A stretch of DNA of 64,000 nt from Neoceratodus forsteri (lineage: Eukaryota; Chordata; Ceratodontiformes; Ceratodontidae), in NCBI GenBank assembly GCA_016271365.2, contig CM057456.1:891990001-892054000 (forward strand), given 5' to 3'. Shown piece after piece: positions 1-11,098 of the stretch; positions within the stretch are counted from its first letter, which is position 1, and the number at the start of each line of letters is the position of its first letter. The translations under genes and the position numbers were made by a program. Below the pieces are notes generated by a model, which did not search any database, was not told the DNA's origin, and worked only from the letters and a program-made list of their open reading frames with translations.

Positions 1-1064
1 TGCCTGATTCCCAAGGAAGATGCCATGTACTGTTTATTTGCCACAGCATCCAGCTTCCTGGAGTCCTTATCTGAGGGGTGTGAAGCCAAGGGTATGTTAG
101 CCTCATCACAGGCTGCAGCCTGCACAACCCCAACATGGCTGCATTGCTGGTACAAGTACTCTGTACCCGAGCCTGACAGCATGTACATCTTGTCCATCCT
201 TCTGTCAACAGGAGGTAAAGAATTTACAGTTTTTAACAGTTTTCATGTGTTTCCCAGAAGAGTTATGAAGGGGAGCAGACAACCTCTTGGACTCTGGGAT
301 GTCCATCATCCCCAAGTAATCAGGCTCCTCTTGTTCCTCAACAGCTTCTTCCAAAGGGCGAGATGGAGGGTTTCTGCCACTTTTCTGTAAAACATAAAGT
401 GGGAAGGGGACTCAGAAAGCATAGGAGGGGAAACACCAGAAGGCCTGTCTGGGGAGATGTCTGGTTCAATGGGTTCATCCAGACCTTCCATTTCATCATC
501 ATCATCATCATCACCACCATTGTAATCATCATCCCCTTCCAAATCCGGTTCATAAAAATCTTCAGGGGCATAATCCTGAACCGGAGGAACCGACCGACGA
601 GCGTCTGCCAGAAGCGCGGATCGATCGGAAATGGGCAGTGATTCAACAATCCCGTCGTTCGGGCAATCTCCTCGACAGTCGGAACATGCGGTTCTGGATC
701 TGAACCGGCCAATTTTTCTTTTCTCTTTCTTTCTGATGGAACCTATCCCTCGGAATCGGCTCTCCTTTTGCCTGAAGGAGTATCGACCTGGTCAGAGGGC
801 ACTACTTCTGGTTCAGTCGGAACCAAACCGGGCTGGCCATCCGGGTCAGCGGACATCTCGGCCTCCTTCTCCCTAAGCCTGCCCAACCTTTTATCCAGGG
901 TGGATTTAGGGAAATTCTTACAAATTTGGCAGTCTGAATCGAGGTGGTCAAACCACAGACAATAAACAAAAGTGGCATGGGGATCAGCCTTAGCAAAGAC
1001 CTCCCCACACACTGCAGTGTTGAAACCCAGTGGGTCCGGTTTTTCTTTTGGGTTTCTCAGACGT
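1..1064 (-). pseudogene. DIRS gag-like gene of copy D, broken, incomplete at window edge
   Basis: Gag-like structural protein of a DIRS retrotransposon, expected to bind element RNA. The N-terminal part (about 743-1,064) shows the family's cysteine/histidine cluster (CGEAFAKADPH-like, then C-x2-C and DH), followed by a basic/acidic linker ending in GKRRADSE. Further left come a poly-Asp stretch encoded by (atc)n at about 492-515, the block SPSHFMFYRKVAETL, and the block SLGKQ. Reading frames change several times, so it cannot make a full product. The position matching the start codon of the other copies (1,062-1,064) reads ACG on the coding strand instead of ATG, so the usual start is lost. 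The gene runs off the left edge. Confidence 0.8.
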
Positions 1065-1166
1065 AGCCATACTAATAATAAAACTTACCCTTTACTCAGC
1101 AAAAGCCAGGCAAGACCCCCTTATCGGTTTCTAACCGTGTTACGGGTATTGGAAAAAAACGTAAAA
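1..1166 (-). mobile_element. DIRS copy D, left part (outer host of the nest)
   Basis: This is the oldest layer visible. It holds a decayed DIRS gag gene on the minus strand and the first ~100 bases of its 5' leader. The leader stops at 1,166, where the 3' terminus of copy C begins, and resumes at 29,004 on the far side of the nest. The two flanks fit together against the matching leader of copy B near 21,140-21,300: both have an A-rich run, then a T-rich run, then an accggt...accacac block. The rest of D (pol, recombinase, 3' end) lies left of the window. Confidence 0.85.
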
Positions 1167-1366
1167 GAAAAAATTACTCACCTTAGTAATTGTGTTTCTT
1201 CTAATGGAGTCTTGCTGTATTCTGACTATATGCAGTTAGTCCCAGCACTTGAACTGCTCCGGAGAGGAAAGAGTTAACTCTATGTCAAGGCATAGAATGT
1301 TGAGCTCGAGCTCGGTTTTCAAACCTCTGTCCCAGGTACCTTACAGTGTAACCGTCAGATTCTTAC
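1167..1366 (-). repeat. 3' terminal repeat of DIRS copy C
   Basis: The first ~50 bases are an extension found only at the 3' terminus (starting gaaaaaattactcacc). After it comes a stretch of about 145 bp that is the inverse of the 5' terminal repeat at about 28,830-28,975: the order Ctccggagaggaaagagtta, a cttgg/ccaagg hairpin, the gagctcgagctc block and an aaccgtcagattctt block all reappear inverted. The left neighbour is copy D leader sequence. Confidence 0.85.
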
Positions 1367-1617
1367 GAGCCCTATACTAAGCAATTAACAACCTAGAAAT
1401 TGTTTTCAAAACTTTTGTGCCAAAGGGCAAAAGACATCAATTTTAGGGTCCAAAGACTCAAGTCGAGACCCCCAAAAAGAATCCAAGTAGGTAATAAAAC
1501 AAAGAAACAATCTTCAATTAAGAAGAGGCACCCAGGTACACCTCTGGGGTGCAACACTGCACCTACCCACCCACATCCCAAAACAACTAGGTTCTAGGAG
1601 GGGAGGCAGGGAGGGAG

Positions 1618-1710
1618 GTCAGAATACAGCAAGACTCCATTAGATGAAACACAGCTGCCAAGGTGAGTAATTTTTTCTTCTAAGCAACATGAAGTCTTGT
1701 TGTATTCTGA
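1618..1710 (-). repeat. Internal complementary region (ICR) of copy C
   Basis: Bases 1,618-1,677 are the reverse complement of the outer 3' terminus at 1,167-1,230, and 1,681-1,710 are the reverse complement of the outer 5' terminus at 28,971-29,000, with TTC at the join (1,678-1,680). This is what the two element ends would look like if ligated through GAA and inverted. In DIRS1-type elements such an ICR is proposed to template closure of a circular DNA intermediate. Confidence 0.8.
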
Positions 1711-1760
1711 CTATATGCAGACTACCAGGCAGTATCCCAAGGAGGAGGGAACTACAGAAC

Positions 1761-3095
1761 CTATTTTGGGAACAAGCTCTGCAGTACTGCAGTACCAAAC
1801 CTAGCATCACTTCTAGCCTGAATGTCCAGGGAGTAATGCTTGGTGAATGTGTGAACAGTCTTCCAGGTGGCTGCTTTACAGATTTCCACTAAGGGTATGT
1901 CTCTAGCTGCTGCGACCGAAGCAGCTGTACCTCTGGTGGAGTGCGCTCTTTCCCCAATTTTGAGTAGCAGAACTGTATGCAAAAGACAATCCACCTAGCA
2001 ATAGTTCTCTTGGTGGCAGGCTTGCCTTTACCCACCTCCACATAAGTGAGAAACAGCTGAGAGCAGTTGTTTCTATGGGGTTTAGTGGATTCTAAGTAAT
2101 AGCTTAGAACCCTCTTTACATCGAGACTGTGTAATCTCCTCTCTACAGAGGAGGAGTGATCACAGGGTTTTATTTAACTCTAAAAATTGATTAGCGTTTT
2201 GCTCATAAAAGTGCGAAAACATTGTGAAAATGCATAGCACTTGCATCACTGTGTTTAACAAACATAACACTTCTAGAAAACCTACATAAATACTTTCTGT
2301 ACAGTTAGTATTGTCTTCAAGAAAAAAACTGCTAATCAATTATTTAAAACCCTGGATCAGTGAAAAATACAGGCAGTGTTATAGATTGGTTCAGATGGAA
2401 GTCTGATACCACTTTAGGAAGGAATTTACTATTTGTAAGAAGGACCACCTTATCCCTATGGAATGAGATGAAATCAGGTTCCACTGATAGAGCCTGTAAC
2501 TCACTGATTCTCCTGGCAGAGGTAACAGCAACCGGGAATACAGTTTTCCAAGTCAGATACTTGAGCTCAGCTGAGCAAAGAGATTCAAAGGGAGGCTGCA
2601 TCAGCTGTGCAACACAGATATTCAGGTCCCATAAAGGAGTCAGATCCCTGAAGGGAGGACTGATGTGAACCAAACCTTTAAAGAATTTCTTGAAAACTGG
2701 GTGGGAAGCTAGAGAAGAGCCCTTCCCAGCCGAAAGAAAAGCAGAAATAGCTGCTAAATGCACCTTGAGAGTAGTAGGCCGAAGGCCTAAACTGTTAAGA
2801 TATACCAAATAATCTAGGGCAGTGGCAATATCAGCTGAATGTGCCTCTGGGAACACCAGAACCCAAACCTCTTCCATTTAGACTCATAACTTTTCCTAGT
2901 AGCAGGTTTCCTACTGGCCTTAAGGATATCCAGACCTGACTGTGAGAGACGCAGGTCTGCATATTCTAGCTCCTCAAGAACCAAGCCTTGAGCCTGAATG
3001 TGTGAAGGTTGGGGTACAATATCCTCCCCCGAGAGAAGGCGAGGAGGTTGAACTGTCTGGGAAGGCACAGGGGGATTGTCACTGATAGTGACAAT
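1761..3095 (-). pseudogene. Tyrosine recombinase of DIRS copy C, broken
   Basis: Integrase of the DIRS element: family members insert circular DNA by tyrosine-recombinase chemistry instead of a DDE integrase. The block at 2,360-2,877 carries the N-terminal core (TALDYLVYLNSLGLRP, then LKYLTWKTVF) and the first catalytic arginine in SARRISEL. A 192-bp MITE at 2,163-2,354 then cuts the gene. The C-terminal block at 1,761-2,157 holds HSTR (the H-x2-R motif) and HYSLD with the nucleophilic tyrosine. The N-terminal segment at 2,814-3,068 is in a different frame from the core. L1-A interrupts the region upstream of the recombinase at 3,096. The broken frames and the MITE make it inactive. Confidence 0.82.
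2163..2354. mobile_element. 192-bp MITE inside the copy C recombinase
   Basis: The ends are CAGGGTTTTATTTAA and its near reverse complement TTATTTAAAACCCTG (13 of 15 match). A second inverted pair, aattgattagc and gctaatcaatt, lies just inside. The element is flanked by GATCA on both sides (2,158-2,162 and 2,355-2,359). Removing element and one flank copy restores the recombinase sequence seen in copy B (gaggaatggtcagtgaa). No coding potential. CAGGG ends suggest a hAT-like family with a 5-bp target duplication, but the superfamily is not certain. Confidence 0.82.
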
Positions 3096-3109
3096 AGTAC
3101 AGGATACCA
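3096..3109. repeat. Target-site duplication, left copy, of L1-A
   Basis: The 14-mer agtacaggatacca occurs here and at 14,441-14,454, immediately after the poly(A) tail of L1-A. Perfect duplicates of this length are typical of L1 target-primed insertion. Confidence 0.93.
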
Positions 3110-3313
3110 GGGGGCGTGGCTTGCTCCAGACGCAATGGCTGCTTAAAACGAATGCTCATCAACACCCCGGGGTCTTTCCGAGCTTTACACAGCCTAATAT
3201 CCAGTGAAACGAATATATGCTATCGGGGAAACACTGTTAAACCTACCGGGAACAAAGAGATCTATCCTAAGCATGGTCTGCTGACTTACAGATCGGGAAC
3301 TTGCGTGGCTGTT

Positions 3314-4590
3314 ATGGCGCAGCACAAAAAATCAGAGGCCTCGGCAGAATCAATATCAATGCAAACTGAGGAAATGTTTGCGACTTTACTTAAACAAATG
3401 GCCGAAGTAACTCTTGCATCTAACAAAACTACACTCGCTATCCAACAGCTCGAGACACGAATTACTCACACTGAGCAAAAAACAGATCAAAACTCAACGG
3501 AAATAGAAAAACTTACAGCCATAATCAGGGAACAAAACAAATCGATCCAAATGCTGCAAAATAAATCTGATGACATGGAGAACAGGAGCCGTCGGAATAA
3601 CCTCCGATTCCTCGGCTTTTCTGAGGGGGTGGAACATGGTAACTCCTTAGACTTTTTATATGATGTTATGCCGGACTTATTAAAATACGAGGTTCCACCT
3701 GGGCTCACAACAGAGAGAGCCCATAGAGCATTAGCCCGACTCCAAAGAGCGAGAAAAGACCGAGGGGCTGTATGGCCCGTATCTTAAATTTTGCAGACAA
3801 AGAGTGGATCACTGCAAGGGCAAGAGAGCGTGGGGTCTGTCCTGGCAAGGCCATAAAGTCTTAGTCTTCCAGGACTACTCTCGGGAACTGGCTGCTAGAC
3901 GGAAAGAATTCACGGGGCTAGGAAATTAATGCATTCCCTGAAGATCAAGTTTTCGCTGCGATACCCTGCCAATATGCGATTACAGATAAATGGTTCATAT
4001 GTTACTTTCGCTACACCAGATAGTTTAATGCAGTATCTACACTCTAATTGGCCTTCTCAGCTGAGCTCAGATCGGAATGTTAACCAGCAGTTAGATACAG
4101 AACAGAACCGGCAGAACATGATGGATTCAACTCGCTGAACCACTTCGACCTCCCCCCTCCTAGCTTCCATTTCCAAGGCAGCCAACCAGCTCTTCCTGCC
4201 AGAAATCGTGAGCGACAACAATCTGGGAGCCATCCGAGAAGAGAACACCCGCATGACAGGAACGAAGGTATACCCCGGGACCCATTAAACCACCTAGAAG
4301 ATTTTGTGACGAGGTTTTCTATGCCAAACAAATTTGCAGCTCTAACTCCGGTGGACTCCGGTGAATCAGTAGTGGACTTTCCTAATTACCCCGAAGAAGA
4401 AATGATTCTAGAATCTGCTAAGTTGGAGGCCTTAACTCAGGCTCTGGACAAAGTCGCACCACCCGAAAATATCCCAACGATATTGTCTGTTCCCTCTTTA
4501 CGTTCAGCAACCCCTGCTGGAGATCGAATTCAGCAAGAACCCTCAGATGCAGATCTCCTGCAAATGGAAGGCCAGCGTGCTTGGACCTAG
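3314..4590 (+). pseudogene. L1-A ORF1 (RNA-binding chaperone), frameshifted
   Basis: ORF1p coats L1 RNA as a trimer and acts as a nucleic-acid chaperone. The likely start is the ATG at 3,314 (MAQHKKSEAS). Residues about 20-90 form a coiled coil (LETRITHTEQKT, IEKLTAIIREQNKSIQML). This is followed by the RRM-type core signature ENRSRRNNLRFLGF at about 3,577-3,618. The frame closes at 3,787. C-terminal-domain coding continues in other frames: a segment with RYPANMRLQING and YVTFATPDSLMQYL at 3,957-4,050, then a Pro/Glu-rich tail to 4,590. At least two frameshifts or stops separate these parts, so no full ORF1p can be made. Confidence 0.82.
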
Positions 4591-5558
4591 ATAAGTGTCC
4601 CGATATCTCTATTTTTCACTTTTCCTTCCCACACTCAGTCAGACACTAACTTGATAGTGGGTAGAGGTTGAAATCAGCGCTTGGACTTGATGCTGGATAA
4701 TTGGCATTTCTTAATTTTGTTAGAATTGCAGCTCGCTTTTTTCACACCCGGCCCCCGTATAGGCTGGTTACACCAAAGAAGCAAATGTAATATAAGGGGA
4801 TAGCGACAAGGGCTTTAATGCATAGAAGCTGCATTTAGAATTAAACTAGGGGATACTGTGTCAATGTTTTACTGCCCTCATGCTAGTAACAATAAGTTTT
4901 AATTTTTTTTCTTTTCCCTTCATTCTGTATATTCATCTTGGGGTCCCTCTCGGGAGAAGAGGGGGCATTTCAAGAATTAAAGGGGCCAAGATAGGTACCC
5001 AGCAATGTCTGTGACTCCTCCTGAATAGCAGTGCCCCTATTTCATTTTGGAAATACAGTTACCCCTTGGTTAATCTGTTCCATAGCACTTTTTTCAGAGC
5101 TTATGATAAAAGGTCTTGGAATCCTCGCAAGTAAAGGACCTCCGTGCCTAAGCTTTTTTTTTTTCTTTTTCCCCAGGAGAATGAGTTTTCTCTGTCTTAA
5201 TTTTTATCACTGTCAGCCTGGTGAAAGAGAATATAGTCATTTCCCCCATATTTTGGTAGGTGGGTGGACTATTAGGGTCGTTGTGGCCTTGGTCCTTAAT
5301 GCCCACGCGTATTGCCATGCAATGCTGCGTAATATATGTAAATAGTTCTGTCACGTTGTGCTTTTGCATAATAGTACTGTCTCTCCTGTTTTCTCAACTA
5401 TCAGCTTTAAAACACGTTACAAAATGTATGTCTGTTTACGTATGACTGGCCAACCGACACCTATTGTGGTATGGGTGACTTGGTATACTACCACTCCCCT
5501 GACGTTATCTTTTTATTTAAGGTTATCTTGGCTAATATGTTTTACCTTTGGTCTGACC
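4591..5558 (+). other. L1-A inter-ORF spacer
   Basis: About 970 bases between ORF1 and ORF2 with no convincing coding content. It contains a purine-rich stretch (about 4,945-4,985) and a T/C tract (5,152-5,175). I see no separate insertion here. The length is larger than in mammalian L1 but consistent with the same gap being long in L1-E. Confidence 0.6.
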
Positions 5559-6674
5559 ATGGATGATACAACCTTTATAACATGGAACGTCAGGGGTTTG
5601 AACTCTCCCTCAAAGCGTAAACAAGTTTTAACCCATTTAAAAGAGTTAAAACCTAGGTCGCCCTACTACAAGAGACCAAACTAACCAGGCAAGATCACAG
5701 ATATTTGGTGAAGGACTGGGTGGGGTTAGAAACTCATGCCTGCGCTACCACAAAAAAAAAGAGGTGTAGTTATATTATTACACAAATCACTTCCTTGGTC
5801 TATTTCACAAAGTAAAGCTGATCCTCAGGGAAGGTGGGCGATTGCCTTAGTGGATACCCCGCATGGCCAGCTAATAATTGCCAATATATATGCACCAAAC
5901 GAGGATAGCCCTTCTTTTTTTTAGAACTCAGTTCAAAATTAGGAACTATGTTGAAACCAGATATACCAATTGTAGTGGGGGGGGACTTTAATTTAACGCT
6001 TGTCCCTGCACTAGACAGAAGTGGTCAGGGGAGAGAGTATCACACTCGAGGAGCACAGGCTGTACTTAGTCTTAGCTCCGAATATCAATTAGTGGACATC
6101 TGCCGTTTAGTCAATCCCTGAGACAGGGACTACACTTTCCACTCTGAAGTACATGGCTCCTCTAGTAGACTTGACTTTTGGCTAATTTCCAAGTCTTTGA
6201 CACAATTTGTCCTAAAGGCCAATATTTTGCCCACAGTTATCTCAGACCATGCGCCGGTACAGCTGACAATATTATGGGGAAATTCTACACCACAGTCTAC
6301 TTCCTGGAGACTGGACCCACTTCTTTTGCACGATCAAAAATTTATTGAATGGGCCAAAATACAAACTCAGCTTTTCTTACAAGAAAACCCTGTGTCGGAG
6401 ACCTCTGCCTCCATCACATGGGAAGCATATAAAGCCACCATGCGAGGCAAAATTATTGGATATGCCTCCCATAGACAGAGGTGTAAAGAAAAGGAAAATA
6501 CTCACCTCAAAAGTGAACTTGCTAAGGCTGAATGCGAGTTCAAGGCTTTACCCCACCCATCGCCCCTCTCGGAATCTGGAAAGAAAGTTTTACAACTCCG
6601 TATTAAACTTAACGAACTTTTATCCAGGAAGGCCGATTTAGCCCTACTTAGGATTCGTCATACATACTGGGAAG
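5559..6674 (+). pseudogene. L1-A ORF2, endonuclease half (up to the L1-B insertion)
   Basis: Start of ORF2p, whose APE-type endonuclease nicks target DNA. The ATG at 5,559 opens with MDDTTFITWNVRGLNS, the canonical first endonuclease motif with its catalytic asparagine. Further motifs are visible in shifting frames: LQET at about 5,673, GRW-type strand at about 5,835, NIYAPN at about 5,886, GGDFN at about 5,978, and SDHAPVQL at about 6,242-6,265. Stops and frameshifts occur near 5,655, 5,922 and 6,120. The coding sequence is cut in the linker (RIRHTYWE) by L1-B and resumes at 11,099. Inactive. Confidence 0.85.
6660..6674. repeat. Target-site duplication, left copy, of L1-B
   Basis: The 15-mer atacatactgggaag is here and again at 11,099-11,113. 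It is part of the ORF2 coding sequence of L1-A (codons for HTYWE), so the ORF2 of L1-A reads on naturally from the right copy. Confidence 0.93.
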
Positions 6675-9600
6675 ATGGAAACTTTGTTTGGGTTATACTC
6701 ACTCTTGCTACTGCACTACTTACTTATCGTTTTATTCTACGTGATGGTTATTATGGAGGAAGGGGTGGTTCCTGGGGGTGGAGGCAAGGGGAGTGGGGAG
6801 TATGGGCTGGGAGAGGAAGGGTTGGGGTTTTCACTTTCTTAATTATGGTTGCATTTTGGATGGGGAGCCCCTTATGTACTGTTTAGTATCAACAATATAT
6901 AACCTATCTGTTTTAGGGCTTTCTTGCCCCAGAAAGGCTATAATGGGGGCTAAAAGCGATTTTTGGGGGAGGCGAAAGATGTCACCACAAATCAGTTTAG
7001 TAAACTGTGCCATGGGATGCTACCAGAACAAAACTATTCCACCTACTGTTCTAAATGGCATTAAAACATATTAAAATCGCTACTTGGAGCGTTAGGGGTA
7101 TGAGGAGAGCAATCAAAGAGGTCAAATACTATTAAACTGTTCTTTAGTTGGTGTAGATGTTCTTCTTCTGCAAGAAACTCATGTTACTGTTACAGAAATT
7201 AAGTTATTCGGACCAAAGGCTTTTCACAAGTTTTGTTATGTAGGGTAGGAGCTACAGGTAGTAAAGGGGTAGCTATAATGATCAAGGGTAATGTGCCTTT
7301 TATATTGGAGGAATGTATTCAAGACTCAGAAGGCAGATTTGTTTTTGTGAAGGGGATGCTCTGTAATACTGATGTGGTTCTAGGAGCTATATATGGTCCT
7401 GTTGGGGGGGACTCTGACTTTCTGATGCGGTTAGCAGACAGACTAAGTGTTTTCCTACCAACAACATTTATTTTAGGTGGTGACTGGAACATTGCGCCGT
7501 CGCAGTCATTAGACAGAACCTATAGGCCTTTGAAACTTCCCTCATCTGCTCAATCAGCACTAAAAGATTTATGTAACTTGTTAGGATTAGTGGACCCTTG
7601 GAGATTAATGAACCCTTCTACTCGGAGCTATACCTTCTACTCCCAATCCATAATTCCTGGTCTAGACTGGATTATATATTAGTGGCGCCAACCTTCTAGC
7701 TAATATTTCCACCACTGGTATTGAGCCCATTGTCATCTCTGACCACGCTATGGCATGGATCAAACTTTCACCTGGTCCTCCGGGCAAGAGATTCCTCATG
7801 GAAGCTCAATAACCAGATTTTGAAGGATGAGCAGATCACCTCACTTTTTAAGTCACTGATCGTCCTTCCTGGAAATTAACCAAAGTTCAGTACCCAGATA
7901 TGACCTAGTGTGGTGCTCACTGAAATGTTTTCTCAGGGAGAATTTATAAAAGTAACTTCCAGAAGGAAAAGGTTGAGGGTGGAGAAAATTAACTCCTTGG
8001 CTAATCAAATTAAGATGGCTGAGGAAAATTTCTCCTCTACCAACTCCCAAAAGGCCTTAGAGAATTTGTATAAACTCAAAGATGAATATGAGGATTTGAT
8101 TAGAGAAAAAACAGAATATGCCATTATAAAATCTAAATCAAAATACCTCGATCAGGGGGAAAAACCTGGGAGACTACTGGCTCTTAGGCTTAAGGAAGTA
8201 GAGAGTTCTAGATTAATCCCATTAGGCGAGGATGGATCCATCAAAACAGCTCCAAGAGACATAGCTGAGGTCTTGAGACCTTCATCGAGACCTTTATGGG
8301 AATAAGTTCCCCTCGACCTCAATTTCAGGAATAACTGATTTTCTGGAGGACACCCCTCTTCCCAAACTTCAACCCAGTCAATGTGGGGTACTTTCAGCCC
8401 CCATAACCTTAAAGGAAGTAGAAGAGGCTATTCAAAATCTCACCCTGGACAAAGTCCCTGGGCCAGATGGCCTATCCCCAATTTCTACAGATCCTTTTGT
8501 AAAGAATTGGCGCCGCTCTACTCAACCTGTTTAATTACATTCTTTCTTCGGACCACGGATCCTTCCCTGTTAGAGGCTACTATAATCCTAATCCCTAAAC
8601 CAGACAAGCCCACTCTGGATCCAGCCAGTTATAGACCAATCCGCTGCTTAATTGTGATATTAAAATTTTGACTAAGATCCTTTCATTACGGATTAAACAG
8701 GTCTGGCAACCACTCCTGAGTTGCGGAACAGGTAGGCTTTGTCCAGGAGATCAGCATCAGACCATATGAGGGCCCTCTCACACATTTTCATATGGCCCAA
8801 GAATCTCAGGTCCCCATGGCACTAGTGGCCTTGGGCGCTGAAAAGGCCTTTGACAGTGTTAGTGGGGAATTTCTGTGGGCTACTTTAAATAAGATGGGCT
8901 TTCCAGACCAATTTATTCAATGGGTCAAGGCGATATCGGTTAGCCGCCAGAAGTCTATTACGCAGTGTTCTCATCCCGATTCCCTTACATTTAGGCACCC
9001 GTCAGGAATGTCCATTATCGCTGTGTATTTAATCTTTACCTAGAACCCTTGCTGATGCGTATCAAATCCTCACCTAACATCACAGGATGTGTCGTAGCTC
9101 AACAAATGCTGACCATATCGGTGTTTGCAGATGACATCCTTCTTCACCTTGCCAACCCGTGTAGGTCTCTGCAGGAGGTTTTAAAGATTGTAAACCAGTT
9201 CGGTGAAGTTTCCAATTATAGATTGAATCTAGCCAAATCCGAAATTTTCCCGCTCAACTCACTTTTATTCCATTCTAATGTATCCCAGTTTGGCATGAAA
9301 TGGGCCCCGAATCATCTCAAGTACCTGGGCATTCACCTAGCCCGGGATGAAGACACGATAAAGAAACTAAATTTAGATGACTTGGTGGATAAAATACAAA
9401 GCGACCTTAACAGATGGGATAATCTTCCCTTAGCCATAGGAGGGAGGATCAATATAATTAAAATGAATATACTCCCGCGTATTTTATACCCCCTGAACCT
9501 TTTGAACATATGGCTCCCCAAGTCCTTTTTCCAAAGGATCCACTCAATTCTAACTAAATTCATTTGGAGAGGCAAACGGCCTAGGAGCTCTTTCCTTAAA

Positions 9601-11098
9601 TTGTGTGTGTCTAAGGAAAACGGAGGCCTCCGTTTACCCAATTTTGAATTCTATTACTGGGCCAGTCATTTAGTCAAAATGGGCAAATGGCTCTGCCCTC
9701 CAAGTGAATATTGTACACCCATATGGCTGAAGCTGGAGCTTGAACTACTGGAGGGGTACAATATTACGCCTCAACACATTTTCTACTACAACTTTTTGGC
9801 CTTACCGGAACATATAAGAAACTCAGTGATAGGGATATTTGTGAGAGTCTTAAACCAATACTGTACCTCTGTCGGGATTCAGTACTCTAAAGATCCAGCT
9901 CAACCACTGATTCTTAACCCCAATATTAGGATTGGGTCCCAATGGCTGACACCGTCATGGCTACCACAGATTGAGGATTGTACAGTAGATGATCTTTACA
10001 TCAGGATTCCCTTGGCTCCTCTGGTGACCTGATGATAAAATTAAATATCCCACCCAGAGCATCTTTAAGCTATATCAATTGAGACACCTCATAGGCAAGG
10101 ATTTCGGATTGACGAGGAACACTTCTACTATTAGGCCCTTTCTGGAGCAGCTTAAGAACTGTGTAACCAATCCCCACAGTATAGCCAGACTATATTCACA
10201 GCTCATACTAACCAAGGCTCGGAGGCTCTAGCGGGCTCCAAGGTTGTGTCGTCCATAGTCTCTGAGCCTTCCATGTCCTGGAGTCAGGTGTGGAGAGACA
10301 TGCACGTATTCCTTACCTTGGATAGGAATAGACTTATACAATTTTATATAATTAATAATATATATTACGCCATTGAAAATGGCTAAGTTTGGGAAGCCTA
10401 GATCTGCTAACTGCATCAGATGTGGCGAGGAGCCAGGAAGCATATTGCATGTGCTCTGGTCTTGTGTCAAGGTTGCCCCTTTGTGGAAAGTCATTCGTGA
10501 TAGCCTGGACCCAATTTTGGGGCTAGAGGAATTATTTACACCCGAAATTTGTATATTAGGTATATACTCCAACATTAAGATTAAAGAGAAAAAATACCAT
10601 ATGGCACTAATTTCAATTGCAGTCAAAAGATTAGTTCTCCGACATTGGTTAGACCAATCGGAAATTTCCTATCAGGACTGGGTGGTGGAAATGTCACAAT
10701 GCTTTAAAGTGGAAAAACTAATAGCCAGTTCCAGGCATGCCATACTGACTTTCCAAAAAAAATGGGGCAAACTTTACGCCTTGTACCTTCACTGAGCCCC
10801 TATTCTGGCGCCCTGAGGTTCCTTCCTCTTTTCTCTAGTTTGCCATCCCTCCAAGCTATTTCCCTGTTTTGGATAGTGTATAAGCGACAAATTCAGGTTG
10901 TATTCTATCCCAGGGTACAGGGTGACGATAATTCAGGCACATTCTGTTTTGGTGGTGACATCTTCCGGGGGGGGTGGTTCTCTTTTTGGTTTATGTAATG
11001 TTGTTATCTAGTTCACTGTGTGTTTTGCTACCGGCTATGTTTCGGTCTTTGTATTCTCTCTTTTGAGTTGGAAAATGAATAAACAGAGAATTTCAAAA
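6675..11098 (+). mobile_element. L1-B: 5'-truncated L1 inside L1-A
   Basis: A 4.42-kb L1 copy flanked by perfect 15-bp duplicates. It lacks ORF1; the first ~380 bases are spacer (purine-rich, g-rich around 6,765-6,860), then ORF2 starts at 7,055. The 3' end has gaataaacagagaatttcaaaa, a polyadenylation-like signal with a very short A tail. Its ORF2 differs clearly from that of L1-A, so it belongs to a different L1 lineage. It must be younger than L1-A, which it interrupts. Confidence 0.9.
7055..10795 (+). pseudogene. L1-B ORF2 (endonuclease + reverse transcriptase), broken
   Basis: ORF2p-type protein for target-primed reverse transcription. The ATG at 7,055 precedes HIKIATWSVRGM, the first endonuclease motif. 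GVAIMIKG (about 7,266) and GGDWN (about 7,480) follow. The coiled linker is at 7,910-8,300. RT begins with VPGPDGL-type sequence at about 8,453 and SYRPI at about 8,625. FDS (motif A) is near 8,850, the catalytic FADD box is at about 9,123 (VFADDILLHL), and GGRINIIKMNILPRILY is at about 9,438-9,490. A C-terminal C-x2-C...H-x4-C zinc-like motif lies at 10,410-10,470. Stops or frameshifts occur near 7,130, 7,680, 8,305, 8,670, 9,045 and 10,030, so it is dead despite the intact FADD. Confidence 0.85.

Noticed and set aside
492..515. Short regular repeat that could suggest a CRISPR-like or regulatory array
   Set aside because: It is an (atc)n microsatellite within gag coding; there are no spacers.
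1167..1682. The ~510-bp units next to each DIRS left end as separate MITEs
   Set aside because: They have long inverted ends and looked like independent elements, but the inner end is the ICR and the unit always sits at the DIRS 3' side; together with copy B's clean flanks this shows they are the DIRS 3' terminal repeat plus ICR.
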